Shown piece by piece: positions 51,866 to 60,904 of a DNA stretch of 64,000 nt. This DNA is from Paenibacillus silviterrae. Lineage in GTDB: Bacteria; Bacillota; Bacilli; Paenibacillales; NBRC-103111. Both the position numbers and the translations under genes were made by a program. Each line of letters starts with the position of its first letter. Position 1 is the stretch's first letter. The stretch lies in NCBI RefSeq assembly GCF_030167925.1, contig NZ_JASKUT010000001.1, positions 4,734,501-4,798,500 of the forward strand, written 5' to 3'. The notes under the pieces are model-generated. The model ran no database searches. It saw only the letters and a list, made by a program, of their open reading frames with translations, and was not told the origin of the DNA.

Positions 51866-53707
51866 ATGGATCATGGAAGCGGTTCGCTGCAAAGCTTGAT
51901 ATGGGTAGTATCGGTTGCTTTTCTTATTCCTATCGTACTGTACAAGCTCCGGTTAACGCTGCTGCCGGTCGTTGTAGCAGAAATTATCGCAGGGCTGATC
52001 TTGGGAAAAAGCGGCTTTCATCTTGTGCAGAATGATCCTTGGGTCAACCTGCTGTCGCTGCTTGGATTTATTTATCTCATGTTCCTCAGCGGACTGGAGA
52101 TTGACTTTACGATTCTGCGGAGTAAGGGACAGGGAGGCAAGAAAAGCCCCTTTCAGCCTCTGCTGCTTTCCGTTATATTGTTTGCGTCGATTTTTGTCAT
52201 ATCGGGCTTGTTTTCCTTCGGATTGCTAAAGGCGGGGCTGGCGGATCGCGTATTCCTCATGACGCTGATTATCTCTACCATTTCGCTTGGTGTGGTGGTG
52301 CCGGTGCTGAAGGAAAGGCAGCTGATGGTCACCCCGCTAGGGCAAACCATCCTTCTGGTGACGGTGCTTGCCGATTTCGTCAGTATGATTCTGCTGGCGG
52401 TTTATGTCAGCCTGCTGTCGAATAATATCGTGCAGATGCTGCTGCTGGGGTTATTCTTTGTGATTATTATTTCGATGTACGGGCTCATCAAAATGTTTGC
52501 TTCCGGCAAGGTATTTCGCGCGCTGAGCGAGGGTACGGCACAATTCAGCACAAGGGCCGTATTCGCTCTTCTGCTCGTCATTGTATTTTTGTCGGAAAGC
52601 CTGGGGGTTGAGAACATTTTGGGTGCGTTTCTGGCTGGTGTCATCGTGTCCCTCATGCAGCCGGAGAAGCACCGGATTCATCAGCTGGAATCGTTCGGCT
52701 ACGGGTTTCTCATTCCGATTTTTTTCGTAATGGTGGGTGTGAATCTGGAGCTGCAGCCGTTGCTGACGGATCTCCGCGTGCTCGTATTAATCCCCGTCTT
52801 GCTCGTATTGCTGTTCTTGTCTAAGATGATTCCGGCTCTGATTTTGAAGAAATGGTTCTCCTGGCGCGAAGTCATCAGCTCCGGCATTTTGCTGTCGTCC
52901 ACGCTTAGCCTGGTGATTGCGGCCTCCACGCTTGCTCTGGAGCTGAAGATCATTGACAGCTCTCTTCATGGGGCACTCATTCTCGTAGCGATCATCAGCT
53001 GCGTGTTGTTTCCGGTGTTATCCAATCAGTTGGCCCCGAAGAGAGAGGTTCCCCGGAAAATGATTTCGATCGTGGGAATGAACCATATTTCCGCTCCCGT
53101 GGTGATGGAGCTGCTGAATGAGAGTATCTATGATCTTAGAGTCTATACGACACAATCCGCCAATATGGGCGTAGGTGGTCATTCCTTCAAGGGGGAAGCA
53201 GCGCTTCATCAGCTGACATCGTTCGACGAGACGGTGATGGAGAGCTTGGGGGCCTTCGAAGCGGATGTTATAGTGCTGGCGGACATGGATGATGAGGTCA
53301 ATGCCCGTCTTGCCCGCAGAGCTCAGGAGCTGACGGACGGAAGAGTGCTGGTCCGCATTGAGCAGCCGGAGCTTCAGCTGGAATTCAGCAGAGAGGGCTT
53401 CGAGGTGTTCTCGACATTATTCGCGGCGCGCACCGTTCTGAGAGCATTGATCGAGAATCCAGGCGGATTGCAGCTTATCGCCGAATCGGAGGGAACAATC
53501 CACGAGGTCACGGTGGCCAGCCTGCGTCTGCACATGGTACTGCTCCGCCAGCTGCCGCTTCTCGATCAGCTTCTGATTCTTCGCATTTATCGTGGGGAAT
53601 CGTTTCTGATTCCGCACGGAAACACGGAAATTCGCCGTGGCGACAGGCTGCTCGTGAGCGGTGACCCGGAGGCGGTGGAGGAGTTCAGAAGACGATTAAG
53701 CTCATGA
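51866..53707 (+). CDS. CPA2-type monovalent cation:proton antiporter with TrkA domains
   Basis: 613 residues; AAGGGGGAAAG precedes the start. About 12 transmembrane helices (Na_H_Exchanger, residues 1-385) include VVAEIIAGLILGKSGF and LGVENILGAFLAGVIVSLMQ. The C-terminal part has a TrkA_N-like domain (about 393-500) whose nucleotide motif is degraded (ISIVGMNHISAPVVMELL), and a TrkA_C domain (about 530-613, ending GDRLLVSGDPEAVEEF). Such proteins export K+ or Na+ and are often gated by nucleotides or c-di-AMP through TrkA_C (compare CpaA). A role in ion balance fits the osmoadaptation genes that follow. Confidence 0.9.
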   Translation: MDHGSGSLQSLIWVVSVAFLIPIVLYKLRLTLLPVVVAEIIAGLILGKSGFHLVQNDPWVNLLSLLGFIYLMFLSGLEIDFTILRSKGQGGKKSPFQPLLLSVILFASIFVISGLFSFGLLKAGLADRVFLMTLIISTISLGVVVPVLKERQLMVTPLGQTILLVTVLADFVSMILLAVYVSLLSNNIVQMLLLGLFFVIIISMYGLIKMFASGKVFRALSEGTAQFSTRAVFALLLVIVFLSESLGVENILGAFLAGVIVSLMQPEKHRIHQLESFGYGFLIPIFFVMVGVNLELQPLLTDLRVLVLIPVLLVLLFLSKMIPALILKKWFSWREVISSGILLSSTLSLVIAASTLALELKIIDSSLHGALILVAIISCVLFPVLSNQLAPKREVPRKMISIVGMNHISAPVVMELLNESIYDLRVYTTQSANMGVGGHSFKGEAALHQLTSFDETVMESLGAFEADVIVLADMDDEVNARLARRAQELTDGRVLVRIEQPELQLEFSREGFEVFSTLFAARTVLRALIENPGGLQLIAESEGTIHEVTVASLRLHMVLLRQLPLLDQLLILRIYRGESFLIPHGNTEIRRGDRLLVSGDPEAVEEFRRRLSS

Positions 53708-54021
53708 ACTGCGGGACGGAAATCTAGATATAGTTTTTTGTTTCAGTGGAAATCTATATGTTGAAAGAAAGTGCTGCAAAATGGGAATATTTGTTCCTAT
53801 TGCAATACCATACATTCAGAGGGGGGGAAAGGGCCATTTCGGATACGATATGGCAACATACGGGAGGAATTCGGAGGATGTACAGGGTAATCCTCCCTCA
53901 GACTAGGAGAGAAGGGATTCTCTGGAAATATCATGGCTGAGTCCATATGACACCTTATGGAAAACTGTGTTAGCATGAATAGTGTTCGCGAACGAATTCT
54001 TAAGAGAGGAAGTGGTGCTGC
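53708..54021 (+). other. Leader region upstream of the ehu-ect cluster
   Basis: This 314-bp gap holds a hairpin GGAGGAT-N10-ATCCTCC (53873-53896), a likely promoter with ATGACA (53947-53952), 18-bp spacer and an extended TGTTAGCAT (-10 at 53971-53976), and the palindrome GTTCGCGAAC (53984-53993) just after the predicted start point, which could be an operator. No known riboswitch was recognised. There is no terminator-like T run after the hairpin. Confidence 0.5.
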
Positions 54022-54924
54022 TTGAGAAGGGGTTTGTCGTTACTGCTGTTTCTATCGCTATTCACATCAGTCGTCGGTTGCGGAGAGGTCCGGGAGGCCG
54101 GCGCGGGAGGGGACAATCCGCCCCCGGCCAAGTCATCGGAGAGTGGCACGTTAGCCAAGGTCAAGGAGAAAGGGGTTGTGACCATCGGCTTTGCCAACGA
54201 AAAGCCGTACGCCTATAAGACGTCCGACGGTCAGCTGACGGGAGAAGCCGTAGAAATTGCTCGTGCCGTACTGAAGAACATGGGCATTGAAGACATGCAG
54301 GGGGAGCTTACGGAATTCGGCTCCTTGATCGGCGGCCTTCAGGCCAAACGCTTTGACATGATTACCGCAGGAATGTTTATTAACCCCGACCGCTGTAAAG
54401 CGGTGCTGTTCGCAGATCCGGAGTACAGTATTGGGGAAGCTATTGCCGTAAAAAAGGGTAATCCGAACGGATTACACAGCTATAAGGATATCGCATCCAA
54501 GGATGTGAAGGTGGCTGTTATGACCGGTGCGGTGGAAATCGGTTATTTAGAGAAGTCCGGCGTCTCTAAGGATCAGATGCTGCTCGTACCGGACCAAGCC
54601 TCTGCACTCAATGCCTTGCAGGCCGGACGGGCACATACCGTTACGATGACCGGACCTGCGCTTCAAGCGATGCTGGATTCGGCCAAGGACGACGGATTGG
54701 AAAGAGTAAGCGATTTCAACCAACCCGAAATCGATGGGAAGAGCGTGAGAGGATACGGGGCTACCGCATTCCGGCCGGAGGATAAGGAATTCCAGCAAGC
54801 GTTCAATGCGGAACTGAAGAAGCTGAAGGAATCGGGAGAGCTGCTGAAGATTCTTCAGAAATTCGGGTTTACGGAGCAGGAGCTGCCGGGTGATGTAACC
54901 TCGGAAGCTCTGTGCAAAGGGTAG
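54022..54924 (+). CDS. ehuB: Ectoine/hydroxyectoine-type ABC transporter, substrate-binding lipoprotein
   Basis: 300 residues from TTG 54022, with AGAGAGGAAG upstream. A lipoprotein signal ends in VVGC with Cys20 as the lipidated residue. The mature part is a family 3 amino-acid-binding protein (TLAKVKEKGVVTIGFANEKP, GEAVEIARAVLKNMG, FDMITAGMFINPDRCKAVLF), a sequence typical of EhuB, which binds ectoine and 5-hydroxyectoine. The two permeases and the ATPase follow with gaps of 6, 3 and -4 bp, and ectABCD lies directly behind. Confidence 0.92.
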   Translation: MRRGLSLLLFLSLFTSVVGCGEVREAGAGGDNPPPAKSSESGTLAKVKEKGVVTIGFANEKPYAYKTSDGQLTGEAVEIARAVLKNMGIEDMQGELTEFGSLIGGLQAKRFDMITAGMFINPDRCKAVLFADPEYSIGEAIAVKKGNPNGLHSYKDIASKDVKVAVMTGAVEIGYLEKSGVSKDQMLLVPDQASALNALQAGRAHTVTMTGPALQAMLDSAKDDGLERVSDFNQPEIDGKSVRGYGATAFRPEDKEFQQAFNAELKKLKESGELLKILQKFGFTEQELPGDVTSEALCKG

Positions 54925-54930
54925 AGCTGC

Positions 54931-55584
54931 ATGGTCTCCTCATGGATGGAATTCGTTCCTTTACTGTTGGAGGGCGCTAAGCTCACGGTAGTCATCGGAC
55001 TGCTCTCGGCGGTGGTGGCGATTCTCGTCTCCTTCGCCGCCGGGCTGGCCCGGATGTCCCGGTACCGGCTGCTGAGAGCGGGAACAACAGTGTACGTGGA
55101 ATTTTTCAGAGGAAGCTCGCTGCTGATCCAGCTGTTCTGGCTGTACTTTGCACTTCCCTTTGTAGGAATCGAGCTTCCGAAGCTGTGTGCTGCGGTGCTG
55201 GCCATCGGCTTGAATTTCGGGGCGTACGGCTCGGAGGTCGTTCGAAGCACCGTGCTCGCGATCCCCAAGGGACAGTGGGAGGCGACCGTCGCGCTGAACA
55301 TGAAGCCATGGCAGAACCTGCGGTACGTAATCCTGCCCCAGGCGGTCATCCGTATGCTGCCGCCCTTCGGCAATCTGCTGATCGAGCTGATCAAAAGCAC
55401 CTCGCTCGTATATTTCATCACCTTGTCGGATTTGACCTATCAGGCGATGGTCCTTCGGAACAATTACATCTCCTGGACGCCGGAAATTCTGGGGCTGCTG
55501 CTTGTGATGTATTTCGGGATCGCTTCGCTGATCTCCTTCGGTATCCGAAGAGCGGAGCGCACGCTTTCCGTGGGGAGGGTGTAG
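54931..55584 (+). CDS. ehuC: Ectoine-type ABC transporter permease
   Basis: 217 residues. A polar amino-acid type permease (HisMQ group) with about five helices and the EAA loop GQWEATVALNMKPWQNLRYV then ILPQA that contacts the ATPase. VEFFRGSSLLIQLFWLYFAL is the conserved region after the second helix. It starts 6 bp after ehuB and ends 3 bp before ehuD. EhuC and EhuD should form the heterodimeric channel. Confidence 0.92.
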   Translation: MVSSWMEFVPLLLEGAKLTVVIGLLSAVVAILVSFAAGLARMSRYRLLRAGTTVYVEFFRGSSLLIQLFWLYFALPFVGIELPKLCAAVLAIGLNFGAYGSEVVRSTVLAIPKGQWEATVALNMKPWQNLRYVILPQAVIRMLPPFGNLLIELIKSTSLVYFITLSDLTYQAMVLRNNYISWTPEILGLLLVMYFGIASLISFGIRRAERTLSVGRV

Positions 55585-55587
55585 CGT

Positions 55588-56310
55588 ATGTGGGATTGGA
55601 GCTACGCCGTCGAAATCCTGCCGGAGCTGCTGCAGGGCTTACAGATCACCGTGCTGGCGACATTCGGGGGCTTCGCCTTCGCCTGTATCGGGGGGCTGGT
55701 CATGGCCTTGGCCGTAAGCTCCCGGTGGAAAGTGATCTCCGTCTGCTCGAGATTTTGCTTGGAGTTTATCCGCAACACTCCGTTGCTGGTCCAAATCTTT
55801 TTTCTGTATTATACCCTTCCTAAACTCATGAATATCTCTCTATCTGCTTTTGCCGTAGGGATCATAGGACTGGGACTGCATTACAGCACTTATTTGTCGG
55901 AGGTATACCGCTCGGGAATTCAAGCGGTCCCTCGCGGACAATGGGAAGCGGCAGTGGCCTTGAACTATCCGAAAGTAAAAACATGGACGACGATTATCCT
56001 GCCCCAAGCCATTCCGCCCGTCATTCCCATTATGGGGAACTACCTGATTGTCATGTTTAAAGAAACCCCCATTCTATCAGCCATTACGCTCGTTGAAATG
56101 CTGCTGACCGCCAAAAACATCGTTTCGCAATCGTACCGGGTGTTCGAGCCCTATACGCTGGTGGGTATATTGTTTCTCTTGATCAGCTACCCCGCATCCT
56201 TGCTCGTGCAGCGTCTGGAGAAGAGGCTGAGCCTGCAAGTGAAACAGGGAGCCGCCTCATCCGCCGTACAGGACAAAAGACCAACTTCAGAAAGAGGGGT
56301 GGGAGCTTGA
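55588..56310 (+). CDS. ehuD: Ectoine-type ABC transporter permease
   Basis: 240 residues, homologous to ehuC. It has the permease signature FIRNTPLLVQIFFLYYTLPK and the EAA loop GQWEAAVALNYPKVKTWTTI then ILPQA. Its C-terminal tail (QVKQGAASSAVQDKRPTSER) is longer than usual and hydrophilic. The stop overlaps the TTG start of ehuA by 4 bp, so translation is coupled. Confidence 0.92.
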   Translation: MWDWSYAVEILPELLQGLQITVLATFGGFAFACIGGLVMALAVSSRWKVISVCSRFCLEFIRNTPLLVQIFFLYYTLPKLMNISLSAFAVGIIGLGLHYSTYLSEVYRSGIQAVPRGQWEAAVALNYPKVKTWTTIILPQAIPPVIPIMGNYLIVMFKETPILSAITLVEMLLTAKNIVSQSYRVFEPYTLVGILFLLISYPASLLVQRLEKRLSLQVKQGAASSAVQDKRPTSERGVGA

Positions 56311-57089
56311 TTCCTGTCGTCAAGTACAACAAAGTTAGCAAGCGCTACGGTGATACCGAGGTGCTGAAGGAAATCGATCTTGAGCTGACTCCGGGGGAGA
56401 AGCTCGCGATCATCGGTCCCAGCGGCTCGGGCAAAACGACGCTCGGCCGCATGCTGATGACCCTGGAGGAGCCGACCTCGGGCACGATCGAGGTGGACGG
56501 CGAGCTGCTCTGGCACAGGAAGGTGCCAAACGGTCTGATGCGGGCGAATGAGAAGCATCTGCATCGGATGCGAAGCAAGATCGGCATGGTGTTTCAGCAT
56601 TTCAACCTGTTTCCGCACATGAGCGTACTGCGCAATGTGACGGAGGCTCCTCGCAAGGTTCTCGGCCTCCCCAAGGAAGAGGCCGAGGAGCAAGCCGTAT
56701 CGATGCTCCGCAAGGTAGGGCTGGAGCATAAGCTGGAGGCTTATCCCTCACAGCTCTCCGGCGGACAGAAGCAGCGTGTCGCCATTGCCCGCGCCCTTGT
56801 CATGAGGCCGAAGGTGATGGTATTCGATGAGGTGACCTCAGCACTGGACCCCGAGCTTGTCGGGGAGGTGCTGGAGGTCATCCGCGAGCTGGCCGATGAG
56901 GGCAGCATGGCCATGATGCTTATTACACATGAAATGGAATTCGCCAGGGAGATTGCCGACCGTGTCATCTTCGGGGCGGACGGCCGCATTGTGGAGGAGG
57001 GACCGCCTTCCGCGATCTTCGACCATCCGCAGAGCGAACGGCTTCGGTCCTTCTTACGGCGGTTCCGTACCTCAAGCGGAAGGGAGTGA
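56307..57089 (+). CDS. ehuA: Ectoine-type ABC transporter ATP-binding protein
   Basis: 260 residues from TTG 56307 (GAGGGGTGGG upstream). Walker A GPSGSGKTT, Q-loop MVFQHFNLFPHM, signature LSGGQKQRVAIARAL, Walker B KVMVFDE and the switch His in MLITHEMEFAREI are all present, as in polar amino-acid importers. The ectA start lies 3 bp after its stop. This makes uptake and synthesis of ectoine one transcriptional unit, as far as spacing can show. Confidence 0.93.
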   Translation: MIPVVKYNKVSKRYGDTEVLKEIDLELTPGEKLAIIGPSGSGKTTLGRMLMTLEEPTSGTIEVDGELLWHRKVPNGLMRANEKHLHRMRSKIGMVFQHFNLFPHMSVLRNVTEAPRKVLGLPKEEAEEQAVSMLRKVGLEHKLEAYPSQLSGGQKQRVAIARALVMRPKVMVFDEVTSALDPELVGEVLEVIRELADEGSMAMMLITHEMEFAREIADRVIFGADGRIVEEGPPSAIFDHPQSERLRSFLRRFRTSSGRE

Positions 57090-57092
57090 AGG

Positions 57093-57605
57093 ATGTTGAA
57101 CGAGAAAACGATTCGATTTCGTTATCCGGACAAAGAGGACGGCGCAGCCGTTTGGAGACTGGTGAAGGAGACGGAGACGCTCGATTTGAATGCCGTATAC
57201 TGCTACATCATGCTGTGCGATTATTTTCGCAGCACATGCGTTATAGCGGAGGATGAGGATGGCATTGTCGGATTTCTTTCGGCATTTCGTTCTCCGGAAC
57301 AGCAGGATTGCTTGTTTATCTGGCAGATTGCTGTGAAGCCGAGCCGCCAGCGCAGGGGCATTGGGAAGCAAATGCTGCATGAGCTGCTGCTCCGAGAGAG
57401 CAGCACGGATATTCGTTACCTGAAGGCGACGGTAAGTCCGTCCAATCTGGCTTCAAGGGGCTTGTTCCTGCATTTGGCCAAATCCCATAACCTGGAGTGC
57501 CATCTGTTTGAAGGGTATGCCGCATCCATGTTTCCTTCCGAACGAGCCCACGAAGAAGAGATTTTGTACAAGCTAGGCCCTTTGCCTAGGAAAGCCGTGA
57601 TGTAA
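57093..57605 (+). CDS. ectA: L-2,4-diaminobutyrate acetyltransferase
   Basis: 170 residues. GNAT enzyme that acetylates diaminobutyrate at the gamma amino group, the second step of ectoine synthesis. The EctA-typical ETLDLNAVYCYIMLCDYF is near residues 28-45, and the acetyl-CoA motif is WQIAVKPSRQRRGIGKQML. ectB follows after 36 bp with its own GGGAGGAAG site. In this operon the gene order is ehuBCDA-ectABCD. Confidence 0.95.
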   Translation: MLNEKTIRFRYPDKEDGAAVWRLVKETETLDLNAVYCYIMLCDYFRSTCVIAEDEDGIVGFLSAFRSPEQQDCLFIWQIAVKPSRQRRGIGKQMLHELLLRESSTDIRYLKATVSPSNLASRGLFLHLAKSHNLECHLFEGYAASMFPSERAHEEEILYKLGPLPRKAVM

Positions 57606-57641
57606 GTCAGACCCGAATCCGATTAAGGGAGGAAGATCAGA

Positions 57642-58943
57642 ATGAACACGACCCTACTGGAAAAGCCGTCCATGCACGTATTTGACCAAATGGAATCCGA
57701 GGTGCGTAGCTACTGCCGAAGCTTTACGACCGTGTTTGCCAAAGCGAAGAACGCCAAGTTGTGGGATAAGAACGGGAACGAATTCATTGATTTTTTCGCA
57801 GGGGCGGGAGCCTTGAATTATGGACATAACAATGAGCGGATCAAGGAAGCGTTAATCGACTATTTGGTCCAAGACGGGGTCACGCATAGCCTCGATATGG
57901 CCACCTCGGCCAAGGAGCACTTCCTTACGACATTCGAGCAAACGATCCTGAAGCCGCGTGGACTTCACTACAAAGTGATGTTCCCCGGACCTACAGGGAC
58001 CAACTCCGTGGAAAGCGCCCTGAAGATTGCCCGCAAGGTAACCGGCAGAACGGCGGTGATGTGCTTCACCAACGCCTTCCACGGCATGACGCTCGGCTCG
58101 CTGGCGGTTACCGGCAACAGCTTCAAGCGCAAGGGCGCGGGAGTGGAGCTGGGAAATTCGATCTTTATGCCGTACGACGGATACTTTGGGAAGGATTTGG
58201 ATACAACAGGGTATATTGAGAAGCTTCTGGATGACCCGGGAAGCGGAGTGCCGCTGCCGGCGGCGATCATTCTGGAAACCCTGCAAGGGGAGGGCGGTCT
58301 GAACGCCGCCAGCAAGAATTGGCTGCAGGGGATCGCAGCACTGTGCAAGGAGCGGGGGATTCTGTTGATCATCGATGACGTCCAGATGGGGTGCGGGCGG
58401 ACCGGCAGCTTCTTCAGCTTCGATGGGACGGAGATAGAACCGGACATCGTGTGCATGTCCAAGTCGATTGGGGGCTTCGGGCTGCCGATGGCGATAACGC
58501 TGCTTAAGCCCGAAATTGACCAATGGAACCCGGGTGAGCATAACGGAACGTTCCGAGGCAACAATCTGGGCTTCGTCGCGGCGGCAAAGGCGCTCGAATA
58601 TTGGCGGACGAACGAGCTGGAGCGGGAAATTGATGTGAAAAGCAGGATGATCCGCAAGATGTTAGAGCGTATGCTCAGCCTGCATCCTGAATTGCAGGGG
58701 GAGCTCCGGGGCAAGGGATTCATTCAAGGCATCGCCTTCAGCAGGCCGGAGCTGGCGGAGGAGCTGTGCGGAATCGTTTTTGAACAAGGCTTAATCATGG
58801 AAACCTCCGGCCCCCGCGGCGAGGTGGCGAAGCTGATGCCTCCGCTCACGATTGAAGCTGACGTGCTGGAACAAGGACTTCGCCTTCTGGCGGAAGGGTT
58901 CCAGGAGCTGGCGAGGCGGCAGGCAAAGAAGAACGATAACTGA
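57642..58943 (+). CDS. ectB: Diaminobutyrate-2-oxoglutarate transaminase
   Basis: 433 residues. Class III PLP aminotransferase that makes L-2,4-diaminobutyrate from aspartate semialdehyde and glutamate, the first step of ectoine synthesis. The N-terminal VFDQMESEVRSYCRSF is EctB-like, LIIDDVQMGCGRTG holds the cofactor Asp, and the PLP lysine is Lys274 in SKSIGGFGLPMAI. It works directly before EctA in the pathway. The start follows GGGAGGAAG. Confidence 0.95.
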   Translation: MNTTLLEKPSMHVFDQMESEVRSYCRSFTTVFAKAKNAKLWDKNGNEFIDFFAGAGALNYGHNNERIKEALIDYLVQDGVTHSLDMATSAKEHFLTTFEQTILKPRGLHYKVMFPGPTGTNSVESALKIARKVTGRTAVMCFTNAFHGMTLGSLAVTGNSFKRKGAGVELGNSIFMPYDGYFGKDLDTTGYIEKLLDDPGSGVPLPAAIILETLQGEGGLNAASKNWLQGIAALCKERGILLIIDDVQMGCGRTGSFFSFDGTEIEPDIVCMSKSIGGFGLPMAITLLKPEIDQWNPGEHNGTFRGNNLGFVAAAKALEYWRTNELEREIDVKSRMIRKMLERMLSLHPELQGELRGKGFIQGIAFSRPELAEELCGIVFEQGLIMETSGPRGEVAKLMPPLTIEADVLEQGLRLLAEGFQELARRQAKKNDN

Positions 58944-58964
58944 GGACAAGGGAGAGGAAAAGAC

Positions 58965-59348
58965 ATGATCGTAAAGCATTTGGAGCAGGTGCTGGGAACG
59001 AAGGACGATGTGGATACCGAGACGTGGAACTCAAGAAGATTGCTTCTGCAGAAGGACGGCATGGGGTTTTCCATGAACGACACGCTGATTAAGGCGGGAA
59101 CGGAAACCTTGATCTGGTATCAGAATCACCTGGAGGCCGTCTACTGCATCGAGGGAGAGGGCGAAATCGAGGTGATCGGGGGGGAGACGTACCCGATTCG
59201 GGCAGGAATGTTCTATGCGCTGAACGGAAACGAGAAGCACTACTTGCGCGCACAATCTCAGCTGCGCATGATCTGTGTGTTCAATCCGCCTCTTGTAGGA
59301 CGAGAGGTGCACGACGAGCAGGGGACCTATCCGCTGCTTACCAGCTAA
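58965..59348 (+). CDS. ectC: Ectoine synthase
   Basis: 127 residues, a single cupin domain. It closes N-gamma-acetyldiaminobutyrate to ectoine. MIVKHLEQVLGTKDDVDTET and the cupin motifs (IWYQNHLEAVYCIEGEGEIE, YALNGNEKHYLRA) are standard for EctC; Glu and His residues in these motifs bind the metal. The gene starts 21 bp after ectB, with GGGAGAGG upstream. Confidence 0.96.
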   Translation: MIVKHLEQVLGTKDDVDTETWNSRRLLLQKDGMGFSMNDTLIKAGTETLIWYQNHLEAVYCIEGEGEIEVIGGETYPIRAGMFYALNGNEKHYLRAQSQLRMICVFNPPLVGREVHDEQGTYPLLTS

Positions 59349-59383
59349 CTGCATTCGAACCCAATTTTAAGGAGGATACGAGC

Positions 59384-60283
59384 ATGACTTCAGCCAATCA
59401 TTTGACGCAAGCGGACGCTATTGCCGATGTATATCCATCCCGAGTTCGGGAGTACCCCGAATGGATCGAACGTAAGGATCCCGTTGTATATTCTGCCTGG
59501 TCGCCGGATGCGCCGATCAGCCGTATCCAATCCGAATTTTATGAGCAGAACGGCTATTTGTTTCTCGACAGCTTTTTTGCGGAAGTGGAAATTGCCGAAT
59601 TTAAAAACGAGCTGAAGCGCCTTTGGAAGGAGGGCCGGCGTTCCGAAGCGAAGGAAGTGATTCGCGAGCCGGGCAGCGAAGAGGTCCGATCGATCTTCGC
59701 CGTGCATCAGCATAATGAGCTCTTCAGGCAGCTGGCCGAGCATCCGCGGGTCAAGGGGATCGTCGATTATTTGCTGGGCGGGCCCACGTACGTCCATCAG
59801 TCCAGGATTAACTTCAAGCCTGGGTTTACGGGCAAGGAGTTCTACTGGCATTCGGATTTCGAGACCTGGCATGTGGAGGATGGCATGCCCCGAATGAGGG
59901 CGCTCAGCTGCTCCATCGCCTTAGAGGATAACTATGACTACAACGGCCCCTTGATGGTGGTTCCGGGTTCTCACCGGACCTTCATCTCGTGCGTGGGGCA
60001 AACGCCGGATCAGCATTATAAGGAGTCGCTCCGCCGTCAGGAGTACGGCGTTCCCGATCAGGACAGCCTTACGAAGCTGGTGCGAGAGCACGGCATCCAT
60101 ACCCCTGTCGGGAAGGCCGGGTCGATCGTACTGTTTGATTGCAACATTATGCACGGGTCGAACAGCAACATCTCTCCGATGCCCCGGAGCAATGTATTTC
60201 TAGTGTACAACAGCGAAGCGAATCGTCTCGTTGCCCCGTACTCCGGGCAAGCGCCAAGACCCGGATATATCGCAGAAAGGTAG
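59384..60283 (+). CDS. ectD: Ectoine 5-hydroxylase
   Basis: 299 residues, the usual EctD length. A non-heme iron and 2-oxoglutarate-dependent dioxygenase that converts ectoine to 5-hydroxyectoine. The iron ligands are His156 and Asp158 (FYWHSDFETWH) and His257 (NIMHGSNSN). SRINFKPGFTGKEFYWHSDF is the EctD signature. AAGGAGGA precedes the start. Its presence means the strain can make both compatible solutes; the reaction needs oxygen. Confidence 0.96.
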   Translation: MTSANHLTQADAIADVYPSRVREYPEWIERKDPVVYSAWSPDAPISRIQSEFYEQNGYLFLDSFFAEVEIAEFKNELKRLWKEGRRSEAKEVIREPGSEEVRSIFAVHQHNELFRQLAEHPRVKGIVDYLLGGPTYVHQSRINFKPGFTGKEFYWHSDFETWHVEDGMPRMRALSCSIALEDNYDYNGPLMVVPGSHRTFISCVGQTPDQHYKESLRRQEYGVPDQDSLTKLVREHGIHTPVGKAGSIVLFDCNIMHGSNSNISPMPRSNVFLVYNSEANRLVAPYSGQAPRPGYIAER

Positions 60284-60288
60284 CGCCT

Positions 60289-60810
60289 ATGATCTCACTG
60301 CCTTTAATCGGATCGATCATTGCCATTAACATCGCATATGTTTCTACTTTCACATTACGGCTAATTTTGGTCATCAAAGGCAGAACCCTCCTGGCTTCCT
60401 TCCTTTCTATGGCTGAAGTATTCATCTACCTGCTGGGCTTGAATCTGGTGCTTCAGAACATGAACAATCCATGGAATATGGCTGCTTACTGCATCGGCTT
60501 TGGCCTTGGTGTGTATCTCGGAAGCCGCATCGAAGAAGCGCTGGCATTAGGCTATCTGGTGGTGCAGGTGATCGTGGACTCCCTAGAATCCAAGCTTCCT
60601 AACGAGCTGAGGGATCATGGCTACGGAGTAACGACATGGCCGGCGGACGGACGGGACGGCAAGCGCCTTGTGATGCAGGTCCTGGTGCGGCGCCGCAACG
60701 CCCGCAAGCTCATGCACACGATAGAGGAGCTTGCGCCTAAGGCGTTCATCATTTCCCATGAGCCCAAGAACTTTAAGGGCGGCTTTTGGACGAGAATTAC
60801 ACGCGTGTAA
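60289..60810 (+). CDS. UPF0316/DUF2179 membrane protein
   Basis: 173 residues from ATG 60289 (AAAGGTAG upstream), 6 bp after ectD; earlier in-frame starts lie inside ectD. Three transmembrane helices (about 5-25, 35-55, 60-78), with TFTLRLILVIKGR and ASFLSMAEVFIYLLGL, precede a cytosolic DUF2179 domain (GYGVTTWPADGRDGKRLVMQ, FIISHEPKNFKGGFWTR). The family is widespread in Bacillota and uncharacterised. Co-transcription with ectD and DUF2179's occurrence in membrane proteins suggest a role in membrane or ion homeostasis, which is only inference. Confidence 0.88.
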   Translation: MISLPLIGSIIAINIAYVSTFTLRLILVIKGRTLLASFLSMAEVFIYLLGLNLVLQNMNNPWNMAAYCIGFGLGVYLGSRIEEALALGYLVVQVIVDSLESKLPNELRDHGYGVTTWPADGRDGKRLVMQVLVRRRNARKLMHTIEELAPKAFIISHEPKNFKGGFWTRITRV

Positions 60811-60814
60811 AGGG

Positions 60815-60848
60815 AACAAGACTGCGGCATTGATGTCGCAGTCTTGTT
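60815..60848 (+). terminator. Hairpin ending the ehu-ect operon
   Basis: AACAAGACTGCG (60815-60826) and CGCAGTCTTGTT (60837-60848) form a perfect 12-bp stem. The T run is short, so termination may be partial. Confidence 0.65.
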
Positions 60849-60871
60849 GTGAGAAGGGAGACGTCTAAGGG

Positions 60872-60900
60872 TTGACAATGTTTTCCTTATCTTGTAACAT
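60872..60900 (+). promoter_or_regulatory. Promoter of the c-di-AMP riboswitch transcript
   Basis: TTGACA (60872-60877), 17-bp spacer, TAACAT (60895-60900). The riboswitch begins just downstream of the expected transcription start. Confidence 0.78.
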
Positions 60901-60904
60901 AAGT

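Noticed and set aside
53984-53993. GTTCGCGAAC as a LexA (SOS) box
   Set aside because: The Bacillota LexA box is CGAAC-N4-GTTCG; here the half-sites are in the opposite order and the downstream genes are osmotic, not SOS.
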